Source of the DNA: Anaerolineae bacterium
Lineage (GTDB): Bacteria > Chloroflexota > Anaerolineae > Promineifilales > Promineifilaceae
NCBI GenBank assembly: GCA_014879345.1
Contig: JACSSI010000302.1
Span: forward strand, 1 to 6,379
DNA length: 6,379 nt
Direction of reading: 5' to 3'
Part shown: positions 1 through 5,096 of the stretch, in pieces
Layout: every line of letters starts with the position of its first letter
How positions within the stretch are numbered: position 1 is the first letter of the stretch
Notes under the pieces: generated by a model
The model's database searches: none
Told to the model about the DNA's origin: nothing
What the model saw: only the letters and a program-made list of their open reading frames with translations
Made by a program: the position numbers and the translations under genes

Positions 1-156
1 GATGTCGTCGGTGTAAGCCAGGTCTACGCCGTATTCCTGAAGAAAGCGGATATCGCTGGTGGGTCGGACGAGCGCGCGCACCTCGTATCCGGCTGCCCGT
101 AGTTGGGGGATTAAATTGTGGCCTAAAAAGCCGGTAGCTCCGGTTACGAGGATCAT
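1..156 (-). CDS. NAD-dependent epimerase/dehydratase, N-terminal part (cut by window edge)
   Basis: The 52 codons present read MILVTGATGFLGHNL at the start and continue in frame to the window edge. Residues 6-12 (GATGFLG) are the GxxGxxG dinucleotide-binding loop of a Rossmann fold. The pattern of strand, loop, helix, then EVRALVRPTS matches extended short-chain dehydrogenases that act on nucleotide sugars or related substrates (epimerases, dehydratases, reductases). The substrate cannot be told from this fragment because the catalytic Tyr-x3-Lys lies outside the window. The ATG at 154-156 is preceded by AGGAG with a 10-base spacer, which supports the start. It lies just downstream of the tRNA-Arg terminator, so it needs its own promoter or read-through; no clear promoter is seen in the 34 bases between terminator and start. 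The family is confident, the function open. Confidence 0.85.
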   Translation of the reverse strand, partial: MILVTGATGFLGHNLIPQLRAAGYEVRALVRPTSDIRFLQEYGVDLAYTDDI

Positions 157-190
157 GTGGGTACTGCTCCTAAAATTACGTTACGCAAAG

Positions 191-248
191 AAAAAAAGGA
201 CGAAAAGCCGAAAACGAAAGAGGGCTTTCGTCTTCGGTCTTTCGTCCT
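191..248 (-). terminator. Intrinsic terminator of the tRNA-Arg unit
   Basis: Two 24-base arms (197-220 and 225-248) enclose a 4-base loop. Read as minus-strand RNA, 23 of the 24 positions pair, two of them as G-U. Read as plus-strand RNA, two of those pairs become A-C mismatches. The seven-T run on the minus strand (191-197) follows the stem directly. Both facts point to a terminator for transcription leftward out of the tRNA gene. The stem is long for a terminator, and its repeated GAAAG-type units give it internal similarity. Confidence 0.88.
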
Positions 249-255
249 CAGGTAG

Positions 256-328
256 TACCCCAGGAGGGAATCGAACCCCCAACCTACGGATTAGAAGTCC
301 GGCGCTCTATCCGTTGAGCTACTGGGGC
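256..328 (-). tRNA. tRNA-Arg (anticodon TCT)
   Basis: A 73-base cloverleaf folds on the minus strand. The acceptor stem GCCCCAG/CTGGGGT has a G-U first pair, followed by discriminator A. The D stem is GCTC/GAGC with GG in the D loop. The anticodon loop is CTTCTAA with TCT at plus positions 293-295. The T arm is GGGGG/CCCTC with the loop TTCGATT. The anticodon stem CCGGA/TCCGT has a C-U mismatch at its first pair. CCA is not encoded. The TCT anticodon reads AGA, and AGG by wobble, codons for arginine. The gene has its own promoter upstream and terminator downstream. Confidence 0.96.
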
Positions 329-347
329 AGGTGGATAGTGCCTTGCA

Positions 348-376
348 ATTTTAGTCGGCTAAGGCAGGTTGGTCAA
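348..376 (-). promoter_or_regulatory. Sigma-70-type promoter for tRNA-Arg
   Basis: On the minus strand TTGACC (371-376) and TAAAAT (348-353) are separated by exactly 17 bases, each 5 of 6 to consensus. The predicted start near 341 would give a leader of about 13 bases before the mature tRNA end. The -10 box overlaps the TAA stop codon (351-353) of the upstream protein gene, and the -35 box lies within its last nine codons. This is a sequence-based prediction. Confidence 0.7.
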
Positions 377-809
377 CCATATATTTTTGGCGGATCAGAT
401 GAGGTAAACGGCCGTTCTCAATATCAGCCAGCAGCGTTTCCAAATCAGGCAAAATTTCATTCGCCGTAAAACGGATAGCCCAATGGTGAATATAAGGCGA
501 GACAGCCACAATATAAACACCCGCATTGAAGGCTTCCCACATCTCCATGGCCGTTCCCATGCTCACACGCGGCAGATAAGCAATCATCAAATCCGCCTCC
601 TGCACCTTGCGCGTCATCGTCATAAACGTGTGGCGTGCCTTATCTGCATCATAATTTACACTGTTTGGATTCAGCGCCCACGGATCAATGATAGCAATTT
701 CTGGCGCATGTTTCTGAAATGCGGCCGAAATTTGCACGCGGTAAGCCTGACTGTCAATCTGGTCATCATTCCGCTGGCCTTGCATGATACCGCCGATAAA
801 TACCTTCAT
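351..809 (-). CDS. Nucleoside 2-deoxyribosyltransferase-like protein
   Basis: The 152-residue product starts MKVFIGGIMQGQR, the first strand and glycine-rich loop of the nucleoside 2-deoxyribosyltransferase fold. A YRxxI segment (23-27) and DPW (42-44) follow. The key stretch is residues 72-92, ADLMIAYLP then SMGTAMEMWEA, which matches the family pattern of D..ya.l...s.GTa.E...A. E89 is the likely equivalent of the catalytic glutamate. Known family members cleave or exchange the N-glycosidic bond of deoxynucleosides or act on nucleotides in salvage. The substrate here is unknown and no partner enzyme is adjacent. The ATG at 807-809 is preferred over an upstream GTG/ATG extension (to 857) because GAGG lies 5 bases before it, and because the longer version would run into the terminator at 830-867. 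One AACGGCCGTT palindrome lies at 407-416. Confidence 0.72.
   Translation of the reverse strand: MKVFIGGIMQGQRNDDQIDSQAYRVQISAAFQKHAPEIAIIDPWALNPNSVNYDADKARHTFMTMTRKVQEADLMIAYLPRVSMGTAMEMWEAFNAGVYIVAVSPYIHHWAIRFTANEILPDLETLLADIENGRLPHLIRQKYMVDQPALAD
407..416. repeat. Iterated palindrome AACGGCCGTT, copy 1 of 8
   Basis: Perfect 10-base palindrome inside the deoxyribosyltransferase-like gene, read there as Asn-Gly-Arg. The other cores (ACGGCCGT) are at 2018, 2725, 3460, 3671, 3952, 4174 and 4891. A one-mismatch relative, ATGGCCGTT, lies at 547-555. Confidence 0.9.
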
Positions 810-829
810 ATGAACCTCGATGGGGTGGT

Positions 830-867
830 CTATAAAACAAAACGGGCGATGGTACACCCATCACCCG
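830..867 (-). terminator. Intrinsic terminator downstream of the 526/149-residue gene pair
   Basis: On the minus strand a 10-base-pair stem (arms 858-867 and 843-852, one G-U pair) closes a 5-base loop. It is followed by TTTTGTTTTAT (842-832). It lies about 50 bases after the stop of the 149-residue gene and before the RBS of the deoxyribosyltransferase-like gene, so it should separate the two transcripts. A smaller hairpin (CCGTC/GACGG, 884-896) precedes it. Confidence 0.85.
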
Positions 868-915
868 CCGCTGCTAACGTATTCCGTCTAGGACGGTACA
901 AACAGGTGTGAGGCG

Positions 916-1365
916 TTAATCATCCTCTAAAATGGGTCTAATGCCCTGATAAATTGTCGGCCCGCCTAACGTGCGGATGACCATATCAACTGGTTTATCG
1001 ACACGTTCGGCGATTTCACTGGCTGACATGGGCTGATTGGCATTTGCCAACAAGACACAGAAGACGGCATCTACAAAAAGGGTTTGCGTGAAGAAATCTT
1101 CAGGTAACTCTGCAAAATAGGATTGGATCATATATTGGAAGCCATCTACACGACGGACTTCGCCAGTCGCGGGATCAACCATATCAATCTCGTCGATCCC
1201 GCTATCTACTTCAGCATCCTGGCCGATGCCTAAACGTGTGAAGAGGTAGGTTTTCAGGTCGATGTTGGATTCATTCCACCATTCATAATCAACATAAAAC
1301 CGTGTATCTTCATTCACCCGTTTCAGGGAACTTGATTTAAATTGGGGGCGCGGATTACTGGACAA
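916..1365 (-). CDS. Uncharacterised acidic protein with C-terminal winged-helix-like segment
   Basis: This 149-residue protein is not one I can assign to a named family. Residues 1-50 are polar with an aromatic patch (FYVDYEWW, 23-30). Residues 50-75 are acidic and contain VDPATGEVRRVDG, probably a beta turn. Residues 96-146 look like a winged helix: a hydrophobic first helix, MSASEIAERV as helix 2, VDMVIRTLGG as the recognition helix, then a short wing. This suggests DNA or protein binding, by inference only. The start codon is TTG (1363-1365); AAGGAG lies 5 bases before it, which decides the start. It follows the 526-residue gene by 62 bases that contain a tandem repeat, and precedes an intrinsic terminator. 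It is therefore probably the second gene of a two-gene operon. Confidence 0.75.
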   Translation of the reverse strand: MSSNPRPQFKSSSLKRVNEDTRFYVDYEWWNESNIDLKTYLFTRLGIGQDAEVDSGIDEIDMVDPATGEVRRVDGFQYMIQSYFAELPEDFFTQTLFVDAVFCVLLANANQPMSASEIAERVDKPVDMVIRTLGGPTIYQGIRPILEDD

Positions 1366-1393
1366 AACAACTCCTTCTATTCTTTCTTGTTCT

Positions 1394-1450
1394 TTTTGCT
1401 GCTAACAGCTAATTTTGCTGCCAACAGCTAAGTTTGCTGCCAACGGCTGC
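1394..1450. repeat. Three tandem copies of a 19-base unit
   Basis: Units 1394-1412, 1413-1431 and 1432-1450 are consecutive 19-mers. The first two differ at one base (T/C at unit position 10). The third differs from the second at four positions. The array spans the stop codon of the 526-residue gene (1428-1430) and the space before the next gene's RBS. The first two units also contain a short hairpin, GCTG/CAGC with a 4-base loop. Since 19 is not a multiple of three, duplication of the coding copy would shift the frame, and the present TAG stop lies in the second unit. Confidence 0.9.
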
Positions 1451-3008
1451 TATCGAAACGCCAGTAGTGGTCGCCAACGGATTGGAAGGCGGGATTGCGT
1501 ACCAGTTCTGCAAAAACAGGGCCGGGAGGCAGACGTTTCAGCATGTTGATGGCGCTGTATAACGTTTTGGCGTGAACGGTATGTTGCGGATTGAGGTTGG
1601 CTAATTCCGGGAATATCTCTGCCAAAAGCGAAGCGACTGAGCGTTGATGGGCTTCAACTCGTCGCCAAAGTGCATCTATGGCAGCGATCACATCTGTGCC
1701 TACGATAAGCAAATCATCATAACCGCAAGCGATGGCGCGGCGATTCAGTTCAAACTTAATGCGGTTATCAGAGACGGTTGCTAAACGAACCCATTCTCGT
1801 TGAGCTTTGCGGCGGTCGAAGCCAATTTTTATCACGTCATTTTCTACATCGGGTGTTAAGTGGACAAAACCGCCGATTGGAATCTGATTGGCATCGTACC
1901 ATTTTTTAAGACCGTAGATGTAACGGTGTTCTTTGACAATCCAGGTGACGATTTCTTCACCGGTTTGGTCATCTATGAGCACTGCACGTTGACGGGGTGA
2001 ATTGCTGAGGGGGAATAACGGCCGTATCCGTGAACTTAACGGCAGTGTGCCCATATAGCGATGTGGATACATGAGTGTGAACACGACGGGTTGTACGCCG
2101 CTGTCTGGTTTAATTTCAGACCATTCGTCATCAAGCTCACGCTCTAGCAGCATTAACTGTGGGCTAAGTAAGGCGCGATCATATGAAATGGGCTTGTAGG
2201 CCAGATGTTCAGGGACGTTCTTGACGGCTTCTGGTTCTAAAGCATGCAGGAACCAGGCGACATGGCCTTTCGGTGCAACTTCGTCGAAGCGTTCATCTTT
2301 CAGGAGAGCATAGTTTAAAGAAAAGGCTTGGACTGAGGCGTCAACGCTGGGATCCATATCCAGATGTGGCAGAATTTCGCTAACAGGCAGTGGCCCACCT
2401 TCGTACATTTCTAATATGGCTTGTGAAAGGTGCAGGTGCCCCACGTTTACTTCGGCCATTAAGGCGGTGACAAACCAGCGAAGACCTAGCCGAATGAATT
2501 CTTCGCGTTCGTCCATCGCGGCTGCTATTTTTTCTTCGAGGCTGTAGCCATATAAATCGTAGAGGCGATCAATTTGCTCTTCGTTAACGGAAACCGTTAT
2601 GGTTTCATTTGCCTGATTGAGTGGGTGGTCTATGTCCAGGCCAGCGGCGAATTCTCGCGGTTTGTTTTTGATGTCTACCTGGATGACGTTGAATTTGCCA
2701 TAACTGGGATTGTAGCCATCACGAACGGCCGTTACCTGACCATGCGCAAATTTCATCACGGGGAATACGAGTTGTTCACCGATTTCGTAGTTTTTCTTGG
2801 GTTGGTAGACAGTGCGGTCAGTTAGCAACCGTTCGATGCGTGTATTTTCTTCTGCCAAACGATGGGCGATGATCACAAGCGTAATTTGCCCGACAGTTTG
2901 TGGTTTTTCTACTTCGAGAAAATGGTTGTAAATCTGTTCGATGTCAGAATCGGTTACCTTGAATTCGGACCCCCAATAGTCCGGGTGTTGTGTTTGGGGT
3001 TGTATCAC
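1428..3008 (-). CDS. Uncharacterised 526-residue multidomain protein with HARE-HTH-like modules
   Basis: I do not recognise a named family. Residues 34-68 are helical and precede YQPKKNYEIGEQLVF and a small beta region with NPSYGKFNVI (100-109) and REFAAGLDIDHPLN (118-131). Residues 192-254 resemble a HARE-HTH winged helix: AILEMYEGGPLPVSEIL, then DERFDEV and GHVAWFL. Residues 340-400 are strand-rich with a WYDANQIPIGGFVHL stretch (370-384). Residues 475-517 end in NPAFQSVGDHYWRF, which echoes the F-x-x-V...W ending of the earlier module. There is no signal peptide or membrane segment. A cytoplasmic nucleic-acid-binding or regulatory role is inference. The start is GTG (3006-3008) with AGGAG 6 bases upstream. 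The 149-residue gene follows, probably in the same operon. Two ACGGCCGT palindromes lie inside it (2018-2025, 2725-2732). Confidence 0.8.
   Translation of the reverse strand: MIQPQTQHPDYWGSEFKVTDSDIEQIYNHFLEVEKPQTVGQITLVIIAHRLAEENTRIERLLTDRTVYQPKKNYEIGEQLVFPVMKFAHGQVTAVRDGYNPSYGKFNVIQVDIKNKPREFAAGLDIDHPLNQANETITVSVNEEQIDRLYDLYGYSLEEKIAAAMDEREEFIRLGLRWFVTALMAEVNVGHLHLSQAILEMYEGGPLPVSEILPHLDMDPSVDASVQAFSLNYALLKDERFDEVAPKGHVAWFLHALEPEAVKNVPEHLAYKPISYDRALLSPQLMLLERELDDEWSEIKPDSGVQPVVFTLMYPHRYMGTLPLSSRIRPLFPLSNSPRQRAVLIDDQTGEEIVTWIVKEHRYIYGLKKWYDANQIPIGGFVHLTPDVENDVIKIGFDRRKAQREWVRLATVSDNRIKFELNRRAIACGYDDLLIVGTDVIAAIDALWRRVEAHQRSVASLLAEIFPELANLNPQHTVHAKTLYSAINMLKRLPPGPVFAELVRNPAFQSVGDHYWRFDSSRWQQT
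2018..2025. repeat. Iterated palindrome ACGGCCGT, copy 2
   Basis: Core palindrome within AACGGCCGTA. It lies in the 526-residue gene, read as Arg-Pro (CGG CCG), a different frame from copy 1. Confidence 0.85.
2724..2733. repeat. Iterated palindrome AACGGCCGTT, copy 3
   Basis: Perfect 10-mer in the 526-residue gene, read as Thr-Ala-Val. Confidence 0.9.
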
Positions 3009-3045
3009 AGCTAACTCCTGTTACAGGGGAGGGTATTAAATTTTT

Positions 3046-3084
3046 CCAGACAAGAATTATACCAAGTCTGGGATTCGTTGCCAC
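3046..3084 (-). promoter_or_regulatory. Extended -10 promoter with centred inverted repeat for the 526/149 operon
   Basis: On the minus strand TATAAT (3056-3061, perfect consensus) is preceded by TGG, giving an extended -10. A GTGGCA -35 box (3079-3084, 4 of 6) lies 17 bases upstream. A perfect 6-base inverted repeat, CCAGAC (3046-3051) and GTCTGG (3066-3071), flanks the -10 box, and its centre coincides exactly with the centre of TATAAT. The predicted transcript starts near 3049, about 40 bases before the GTG. The dyad is placed like a repressor operator; the identity of any repressor is unknown. Confidence 0.68.
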
Positions 3085-3101
3085 AAAGTTTTTTGCGGTG
3101 T

Positions 3102-4550
3102 TTAAGGGAAGGGCTGCGTCAGCCAGGGCAAGCCGTCAACGGCGACGCCATTAACCCGTACATCCCAATGCAGATGAGCGCCTTCAGACAGGCCGGTATT
3201 GCCGCCCAGTCCAATTTGCTGGCTGGCTGCCACCCTATCGCCAACGTTGACACTCGGTTCGGACAGATGGAAGTAGGCCGTCATCACCCCTAATCCGTGA
3301 TCTAGAACGAGTGTGTTGCCGTGCAGTGCCATCTCATCGCTGAAGACCACAACGCCGGCTGCGGGCGCTAAAATGGGTGTGCCAATGCCGCCAGCAAAAT
3401 CTATGCCTGTATGAAAAATTTCTATAGGGCCTTCGTTGTAAGAACGGGAATCGCCATAAACGGCCGTTACGATGGTGGAGGTGACGGGGTATTGGAACAC
3501 GTCTTGCCACTGTTGCTCTGGGGTAAATTGGGTGTAGATGGTTTCTAGCAGGGCGTCTTCGCCAGCGCGAATTTCAGGGGCTAATAGGTGGGCTTTGTCT
3601 TCGGGGATGGTGATGTATTGGGTGTTGTAGGGGCGTGGTTCAACGACGACGGCTTGGGTGAGGGGTCGCCACGGCCGTTTTCCAGCACCACTTAACGCCA
3701 ATGTATAAGTACCCGTGTCGGCAAAGGCATCCAGCCCTACCAGAGCCACATAGCCATCTTCATAGGGGGCAAAGTGCAGGTTTTGCTCGCCAAATTTGCC
3801 TGTCGGTTCGCCGTCTAACAAGTTGTCTACGTAGACGGAGAAGGTGGAGCCGGGCTGAATGGGAAAGGGTCGGATACGGATGTCTGTCCATTCGCCGGGG
3901 AGCGCACGATAGGGTTCTTCGCTGGGGATGCGTAACCGTTGACCGGGGAAAACGGCCGTTTCCCCGGCCAAGCCATTCGCTGCTGCCAACGCTTCAGGCG
4001 TTAGCTTGTTTTGCGCAGCGATCATCCACAACGTTTCGCCTGGGGCGACGACATGGGGTGTGCCTGTCAGCGTTTGCGGTGTGGTGGAGCCGGTGTGGCT
4101 GGTGATGGAGATGGTTTGGCCGACGATTAAATTGAGTTCAGGGTTGATGGTGCGATTGGTTTGGGCGAGGGTAACGGCCGTTATGCCATACGCTTCCGCC
4201 AATCCCGATAAAGAATCACCCACTTGCACCGTGTATAAACCAGGAATTGCTTCTCCGGCGCGTCCTGGAATGATGAGCGACTGCCCAATGGACAACAACG
4301 CCTCGGGAGTTAGGCCATTTGCCGTTAAAATTTCTTCCACCGTCACCCCGTAATTGGTGGCAATGACGGTTAGATTTTCGCCTTCCTGAATGGCGTGCAC
4401 AAATGGAATTGCGGGTTCCGTGGTGGGGATTTCCGGCGGCGGCTCAGGAGTTTCGGTTTGCGCCCAGACGGTGAAGGGCAGTAGAAAAAAAGAAAACAGC
4501 AGCGCTGCCAAGATACTGGCGGCTATCTGTCCGCGTGTTGTGTGTTGCAA
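3102..4550 (-). CDS. Secreted LysM x3 - M23 family (LytM-type) metallopeptidase
   Basis: A signal peptide covers residues 1-30 (hydrophobic core 10-28, likely cleavage after VWA), followed by a Pro/Glu/Thr-rich linker. Three LysM peptidoglycan-binding modules occupy about 51-95, 106-149 and 166-209. A beta-rich domain lies at about 220-305. The C-terminal M23 peptidase has the full active site: H380 and D384 (HTGID) and H461 as zinc ligands, with H428 (YFHLS) and H459 (GAHLHW) as catalytic histidines. It should cleave peptide cross-links in cell-wall peptidoglycan outside the membrane, and looks active rather than a degenerate activator. The start is TTG (4548-4550), GAGGAA lies 10 bases upstream inside the DUF192 gene, and the two genes are 4 bases apart, so they are co-transcribed. 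Four ACGGCCGT palindromes lie in this gene. No clear terminator follows it. Confidence 0.92.
   Translation of the reverse strand: MQHTTRGQIAASILAALLFSFFLLPFTVWAQTETPEPPPEIPTTEPAIPFVHAIQEGENLTVIATNYGVTVEEILTANGLTPEALLSIGQSLIIPGRAGEAIPGLYTVQVGDSLSGLAEAYGITAVTLAQTNRTINPELNLIVGQTISITSHTGSTTPQTLTGTPHVVAPGETLWMIAAQNKLTPEALAAANGLAGETAVFPGQRLRIPSEEPYRALPGEWTDIRIRPFPIQPGSTFSVYVDNLLDGEPTGKFGEQNLHFAPYEDGYVALVGLDAFADTGTYTLALSGAGKRPWRPLTQAVVVEPRPYNTQYITIPEDKAHLLAPEIRAGEDALLETIYTQFTPEQQWQDVFQYPVTSTIVTAVYGDSRSYNEGPIEIFHTGIDFAGGIGTPILAPAAGVVVFSDEMALHGNTLVLDHGLGVMTAYFHLSEPSVNVGDRVAASQQIGLGGNTGLSEGAHLHWDVRVNGVAVDGLPWLTQPFP
3459..3468. repeat. Iterated palindrome AACGGCCGTT, copy 4
   Basis: Perfect 10-mer in the M23 peptidase gene, read as Thr-Ala-Val just before the conserved YGD segment. 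Confidence 0.9.
3671..3678. repeat. Iterated palindrome ACGGCCGT, copy 5
   Basis: Core palindrome within CACGGCCGTT in the peptidase gene, read as Arg-Pro. Confidence 0.85.
3951..3960. repeat. Iterated palindrome AACGGCCGTT, copy 6
   Basis: Perfect 10-mer in the third LysM module, read as Thr-Ala-Val. Its flanks (GGGGAA on the left, TCCCC on the right) extend the dyad with one bulged base. Confidence 0.9.
4172..4183. repeat. Iterated palindrome TAACGGCCGTTA, copy 7
   Basis: Twelve-base perfect palindrome in the second LysM module, read as Thr-Ala-Val. Confidence 0.9.
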
Positions 4551-4554
4551 AATA

Positions 4555-4932
4555 TTACGGTTCCTCAGTTAAAAATTGAATGTGATCGCCAACTTTTACC
4601 TTGTCTAGCAAAGAAGGATGTAGTTCGATGACGTAGCGGGCGGGTGCCTGGGGAGCGTAAGAGAGCCGCCAGGGTTTTGCCAAGACCGCATCTACCACTT
4701 CACCGGCATCGTTGACCCAGATGATACCCAGGTCAAAGAAGACGAACAGCATGTGAATGGCGGTGCTAACCCGACTGTCTTTCTTCTCGACCAAGACCAG
4801 CCCGTCAGACTCACTCAGGTGGCGGCGGAAGGTGAAGCCACGCAGTTTGCTGCCGAAGTTATCACACCATTTCGCGGCGGTTAAAAGGAAACGGCCGTTC
4901 TCCACATGCTTGATTTGACGATAAGTAGGCAT
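4555..4932 (-). CDS. DUF192 family protein
   Basis: The 125-residue product matches the DUF192 pattern: KLRGFTFRRHL (29-39), a GLVLVEK strand (44-50), and IHMLFVFFDLGIIWVNDAGEVVD (59-81), which corresponds to the family's H-x-Mrf-pid-v-f-ld core. It continues with KPW (86-88), YVIEL (100-104) and a closing VGD turn (114-116). The family's biochemical role is not established. Many members are exported, but this one shows no signal peptide. The ATG at 4930-4932 has no ribosome binding site; the only purine-rich stretch lies about 21 bases upstream. This fits the promoter prediction that the mRNA begins almost at the start codon. It is the first gene of the unit with the LysM/M23 peptidase. An AACGGCCGTT palindrome lies at 4890-4899. 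Confidence 0.85.
   Translation of the reverse strand: MPTYRQIKHVENGRFLLTAAKWCDNFGSKLRGFTFRRHLSESDGLVLVEKKDSRVSTAIHMLFVFFDLGIIWVNDAGEVVDAVLAKPWRLSYAPQAPARYVIELHPSLLDKVKVGDHIQFLTEEP
4890..4899. repeat. Iterated palindrome AACGGCCGTT, copy 8
   Basis: Perfect 10-mer near the 5' end of the DUF192 gene, read as Asn-Gly-Arg. It is the last copy; none occurs in the remaining 1.48 kb. Confidence 0.9.
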
Positions 4933-4941
4933 AACGAAGGA

Positions 4942-4969
4942 AGTATAGACAATCTCCTTCTCCAGGCAA
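4942..4969 (-). promoter_or_regulatory. Promoter for DUF192 - peptidase unit, predicted near-leaderless
   Basis: On the minus strand TTGCCT (4964-4969, 4 of 6) and TATACT (4942-4947, 5 of 6) are 16 bases apart. A start 7 bases beyond the -10 box would be near 4935, only about 3 bases before the ATG. The absence of a Shine-Dalgarno sequence agrees with a leaderless transcript. This is prediction only. Confidence 0.5.
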
Positions 4970-5054
4970 GCAGATTAGCGCCTTTCAGCCTTCTCCTTTC
5001 TGCCTTCTAATTTTTCATCATAAGTTGACCGAAGCGAATTGCACTCGAATGGGT

Positions 5055-5060
5055 TACAAT
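5055..5060 (+). promoter_or_regulatory. Candidate -10 box for the DegV gene
   Basis: TACAAT (5 of 6) lies 37 bases before the ATG, leaving room for the RBS at 5084-5089. The best -35 match, TTGACC at 5025-5030, is 24 bases upstream, too far for normal spacing, and the properly spaced hexamer is poor. Treat as tentative. The 4933-5096 divergent region otherwise contains only a pyrimidine-rich stretch (4951-5015) with repeated GCCTTCT units. Confidence 0.3.
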
Positions 5061-5096
5061 AATTGGAATTCATGGAGAATGAAAAGGAGAAGCATT

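Noticed and set aside
191..328. Integration (att) site at the tRNA gene
   Set aside because: No integrase gene and no duplicated tRNA 3' end is seen in the window.
59..469. Plus-strand reading frame of 136 codons across the tRNA region
   Set aside because: Its GGNRTPNLRIRSPALYPLSY segment is the antisense translation of tRNA-Arg, a common false protein. The frame also crosses the terminator hairpin and the deoxyribosyltransferase-like gene.
810..857. Upstream extension of the deoxyribosyltransferase-like gene
   Set aside because: It would run into the terminator hairpin. The ATG at 807-809 has a good RBS and the expected MKVFIGG start.
483..911. Plus-strand reading frame of 142 codons
   Set aside because: Antisense to the deoxyribosyltransferase-like gene and its upstream terminator; no RBS and no family resemblance.
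1394..1450. CRISPR array
   Set aside because: The 19-base units are directly adjacent with no spacers; it is a simple tandem repeat.
3701..4353. Overlapping plus-strand frames of 134 and 115 codons
   Set aside because: Antisense to the well-supported LysM/M23 peptidase gene, with cysteine- and arginine-rich composition typical of shadow frames.
5025..5096. Extended N-terminus of DegV from a TTG
   Set aside because: No RBS before the TTG, and the extension overlaps the candidate -10 box. The family starts near MSKAKVAVVVDST, which has AAGGAG 7 bases upstream.
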